From positions 1 through 16,096 of the forward strand of contig JAJYOO010000020.1 of NCBI GenBank assembly GCA_021796155.1: a stretch of DNA of 16,096 nt. Reading direction: 5' to 3'. The position numbers were made by a program, and so were the translations under genes. The notes below the pieces were generated by a model. It did no database searches, had not been told where the DNA came from, and was given only the letters and a program-made list of their open reading frames with translations. The stretch comes from Chloroflexota bacterium. Lineage in GTDB: Bacteria > Chloroflexota > Anaerolineae > Anaerolineales > Villigracilaceae. This document shows positions 14,521-16,096 of the stretch, piece by piece (position 1 is the first letter of the stretch; each line of letters opens with the position of its first letter).

Positions 14521-14666
14521 GGAATGTCATTCTGAGTTGGGCTAAGGCGTCACGAAGAATCTCGATAAGCAATCGTCTGAACGTTATTTTGAGACCCTTC
14601 GACTTCGCCGCACTACGCTCAGGGCGACATATTTGTTTTCGATGTTGGGTATTCTCGTTATTGTTT
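14506..14666. repeat. 15-bp direct repeats bracketing the tupA-tupB spacer
   Basis: TTCTCGTTATTGTTT occurs at 14506-14520 and again, identical, at 14652-14666. The 131-bp segment between them holds the palindromic repeat listed separately. The first copy overlaps the 3' arm and T-run of the tupA hairpin; the second ends seven bases before the tupB ATG. Confidence 0.85.
14525..14629. repeat. Degenerate palindromic intergenic element
   Basis: TGTCATTCTGAG (14525-14536) and CTCAGGGCGACA (14618-14629) are inverted with three mismatches. GAAGAATCTC (14554-14563) and GAGACCCTTC (14591-14600) are inverted with two. All pairs share one centre (coordinates sum to 29154), so the element is one imperfect 105-bp palindrome with a 27-bp loop. 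It resembles short non-coding palindromes dispersed in Chloroflexota genomes as I know them. No ORF is inside. Confidence 0.7.
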
Positions 14667-14673
14667 CGTGCCT

Positions 14674-15327
14674 ATGTTATTCGATCCTGAAGTTTTTCAA
14701 ATCACGATACTCTCGTTGCAGATTTCTGCCATTGCGACTCTTCTCAGCCTTTTGCTGGGACTTCCGCTCGGTACTTTGCTCGCGCTTGGAAAATTCCCTG
14801 GTCGCTCATTTTTGTTGAGCGCCGTCAATACGGGAATGGGATTGCCGCCGGTTGTTGTCGGGCTTTTTGTGGCGATGGTGTTATGGCGCTCTGGCCCGCT
14901 TGGCGACCTGCATTTGATCTACACTCCAACCGCGATGGTAATTGCTCAAGTGATCATTGCGTTTCCGGTTGTCACTGGATTGACAAGCGCGGCGTTACAA
15001 GCGCTTGACCCGCGTTTCCAACTGCAACTGTTCGGACTTGGGGCGTCGCGTCTTCAAATGATTTGGATGTTGTGGCGCGAAGCGCGTCTGCCATTACTCG
15101 CCGCGCTGATGGCCGGGTTTGGAAGTGTCATCTCGGAAATCGGTGCGTCCATGATGGTTGGCGGCAATATCCGCTATCAAACGCGTGTGCTCACGACTGC
15201 CATTGTCTTGCAGACCAGCATGGGAGAGTTCAACACCGCGATTGCACTGGCTGTCCTTTTGCTCATCATTACGTTCCTGGTCAATTGGGCATTGACGTGG
15301 ATTCAACAACGCGGGGTTAAGAAATGA
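14674..15327 (+). CDS. tupB: Tungstate ABC transporter permease
   Basis: The 217-residue inner-membrane protein carries tungstate across the membrane with TupA and TupC. It has five or six membrane segments, starting at about 10-32 (FQITILSLQISAIATLLSLLLG). The permease EAA-type motif contacts the ATPase: WREARLPLLAALMAGFGSVI around residues 130-150. Length and order fit single-gene TupB permeases. The start is uncertain: I give ATG at 14674, but GTG at 14668 (two residues longer) is equally possible, and neither has a Shine-Dalgarno sequence. The 217-bp spacer from tupA holds only the hairpin and repeats. The 3' end overlaps tupC by 4 bp, so the two are coupled. Confidence 0.93.
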   Translation: MLFDPEVFQITILSLQISAIATLLSLLLGLPLGTLLALGKFPGRSFLLSAVNTGMGLPPVVVGLFVAMVLWRSGPLGDLHLIYTPTAMVIAQVIIAFPVVTGLTSAALQALDPRFQLQLFGLGASRLQMIWMLWREARLPLLAALMAGFGSVISEIGASMMVGGNIRYQTRVLTTAIVLQTSMGEFNTAIALAVLLLIITFLVNWALTWIQQRGVKK

Positions 15328-16049
15328 ACGCGCTGGTTGAAGTGCATGATTTGCTTGTCCGGCGCAATGATCGAATTGCGTTGGAAGTCAGTTCGCTCAA
15401 TGTGCAAAAAGGCGAAGTGCTGGCGTTGATTGGTCCAAACGGCGCTGGCAAAAGCACATTTCTTTTAGCTTTGGCGCGTTTGCTGAAAATTGAACGCGGC
15501 GAAATTACCTTTGCAAATCGCCCGCTTTCGGAATGGGATGTTCTCGAATATCGCCGCAAAATTTCGTTTGTTTTTCAAGACCCGCTGCTGTTGGATTTAT
15601 CCGTGGCCGACAATGTCGCACTTGGACTCAAATTCCGCGGTGTGTCGAAGGATGAAATCAATCAGCGCGTGGATCATTGGTTGAAGTTATTGGGGATTGA
15701 TTCGCTCGCGAAACGGCGAGCTGGTGAACTATCCGGTGGCGAAGCGAGACGCGCGAGTCTGGCGCGGGCGTTCGTACTGGACCCTGAACTGCTCCTGCTC
15801 GATGAACCGTTTACCGCGCTCGATCCGCCGACGCGCGCGAGACTCCTTGATGATTTATATGCGTTGCTGGCAGATGATCATCGCACAACGATTTTTGTAA
15901 CACATGATTTGAAAGAAGCCGCGCGACTCGGCAATCGTGTAGCAGTTATTGTCGGAGGAAAGTTGCGTCAGGCTGGTCCCGCGCGACAGATCAAGGCAAA
16001 GCCTGCGGATGAAGATGTCGCCGCATTCCTAAAAGAGATGCCGCGCTGA
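15324..16049 (+). CDS. tupC: Tungstate ABC transporter ATP-binding protein
   Basis: This cytoplasmic 241-residue ATPase powers tungstate import through TupB. All motifs are intact: Walker A GPNGAGKST (37-45), Q-loop Q85 in FVFQDP, signature LSGGE (136-140), Walker B LLLLDE ending at E161, D-loop ALD, and switch H194 in FVTHD. The length is that of a bare nucleotide-binding domain, without the C-terminal TOBE-type extension of ModC or WtpC, which agrees with a Tup system. The ATG overlaps the tupB stop (ATGA), so translation is probably coupled. It is the last gene of the block; a strong GC-rich hairpin begins 12 bp after the stop. Confidence 0.95.
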   Translation: MNALVEVHDLLVRRNDRIALEVSSLNVQKGEVLALIGPNGAGKSTFLLALARLLKIERGEITFANRPLSEWDVLEYRRKISFVFQDPLLLDLSVADNVALGLKFRGVSKDEINQRVDHWLKLLGIDSLAKRRAGELSGGEARRASLARAFVLDPELLLLDEPFTALDPPTRARLLDDLYALLADDHRTTIFVTHDLKEAARLGNRVAVIVGGKLRQAGPARQIKAKPADEDVAAFLKEMPR

Positions 16050-16061
16050 TGGCTATTTAAC

Positions 16062-16092
16062 GGCTTGCCCCGCGATCGCTCGCGGGGTAGCC
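16062..16092. terminator. GC-rich hairpin after tupC
   Basis: CCCCGCGA (16068-16075) and TCGCGGGG (16080-16087) form a perfect 8-bp stem with a four-base loop, extended by GGCT (16062-16065) and AGCC (16089-16092) across a small bulge. It lies at the 3' end of the tup block and could end transcription. The expected T-run is not seen, because the window ends four bases later. Confidence 0.5.
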
Positions 16093-16096
16093 AAAG

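Noticed and set aside
16062..16096. Partial tRNA gene at the right edge
   Set aside because: The stem-loop has no D-, anticodon- or T-arm pattern and is simply a GC-rich hairpin.

Overview
The window looks like a chromosomal segment of a Chloroflexota bacterium, probably of the class Anaerolineae. That is an inference from three things: several large GT39-like membrane proteins, Tup-type tungstate uptake genes, and short intergenic palindromes of the 'TGTC..CTGAG' and 'CTCGATACGCTTCGCTACTCGA' kind. It holds two gene blocks that diverge around position 9100. I see no phage, insertion sequence, CRISPR array, rRNA or tRNA.

Left block (minus strand, about 9099 down to 1): a sigma70-type promoter (9071-9099) is followed by a SAM-I (S-box) riboswitch (8871-9044) and an intrinsic terminator (8821-8852). 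A 9-bp antiterminator can be read directly between them. Downstream come a DUF5946-like small protein, an unrecognised 149-aa protein, cobalamin-dependent methionine synthase metH, two tandem GT39-like membrane glycosyltransferase paralogues, and a homocysteine S-methyltransferase cut by the window edge. Gaps are small or genes overlap by 4 bp up to the last gene, so one SAM-repressed transcript of methionine-cycle genes with four unexpected passengers is likely. The riboswitch P3 arm is strikingly long. It is built from five TAGTTNNN-type and five AACTANNN-type octamers arranged as an exact dyad. A separate heptamer repeat sits in frame inside metH.

Right block (plus strand): a lone GT39-like membrane protein (9167-10705) is followed by a tungstate uptake block (10783-16049). 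This block encodes a one-component regulator (ArsR-like HTH fused to a PBP-like ligand domain), a small lipoprotein resembling a reduced molybdopterin-oxidoreductase fold, a short TiaS-like protein, and an unrecognised membrane protein that may be an ECF S-component. Then come tupA (tungstate-binding lipoprotein), tupB (permease) and tupC (ATPase). The first genes are overlapping or tightly packed. Between tupA and tupB lie a terminator-like hairpin and a palindromic repeat between 15-bp direct repeats, so tupBC may be partly uncoupled from tupA.

The most interesting items are the octamer-built P3 helix, the two unknown proteins between the SAM riboswitch and metH, the TiaS-like protein inside a tungstate operon, and the repeat that separates tupA from tupB.
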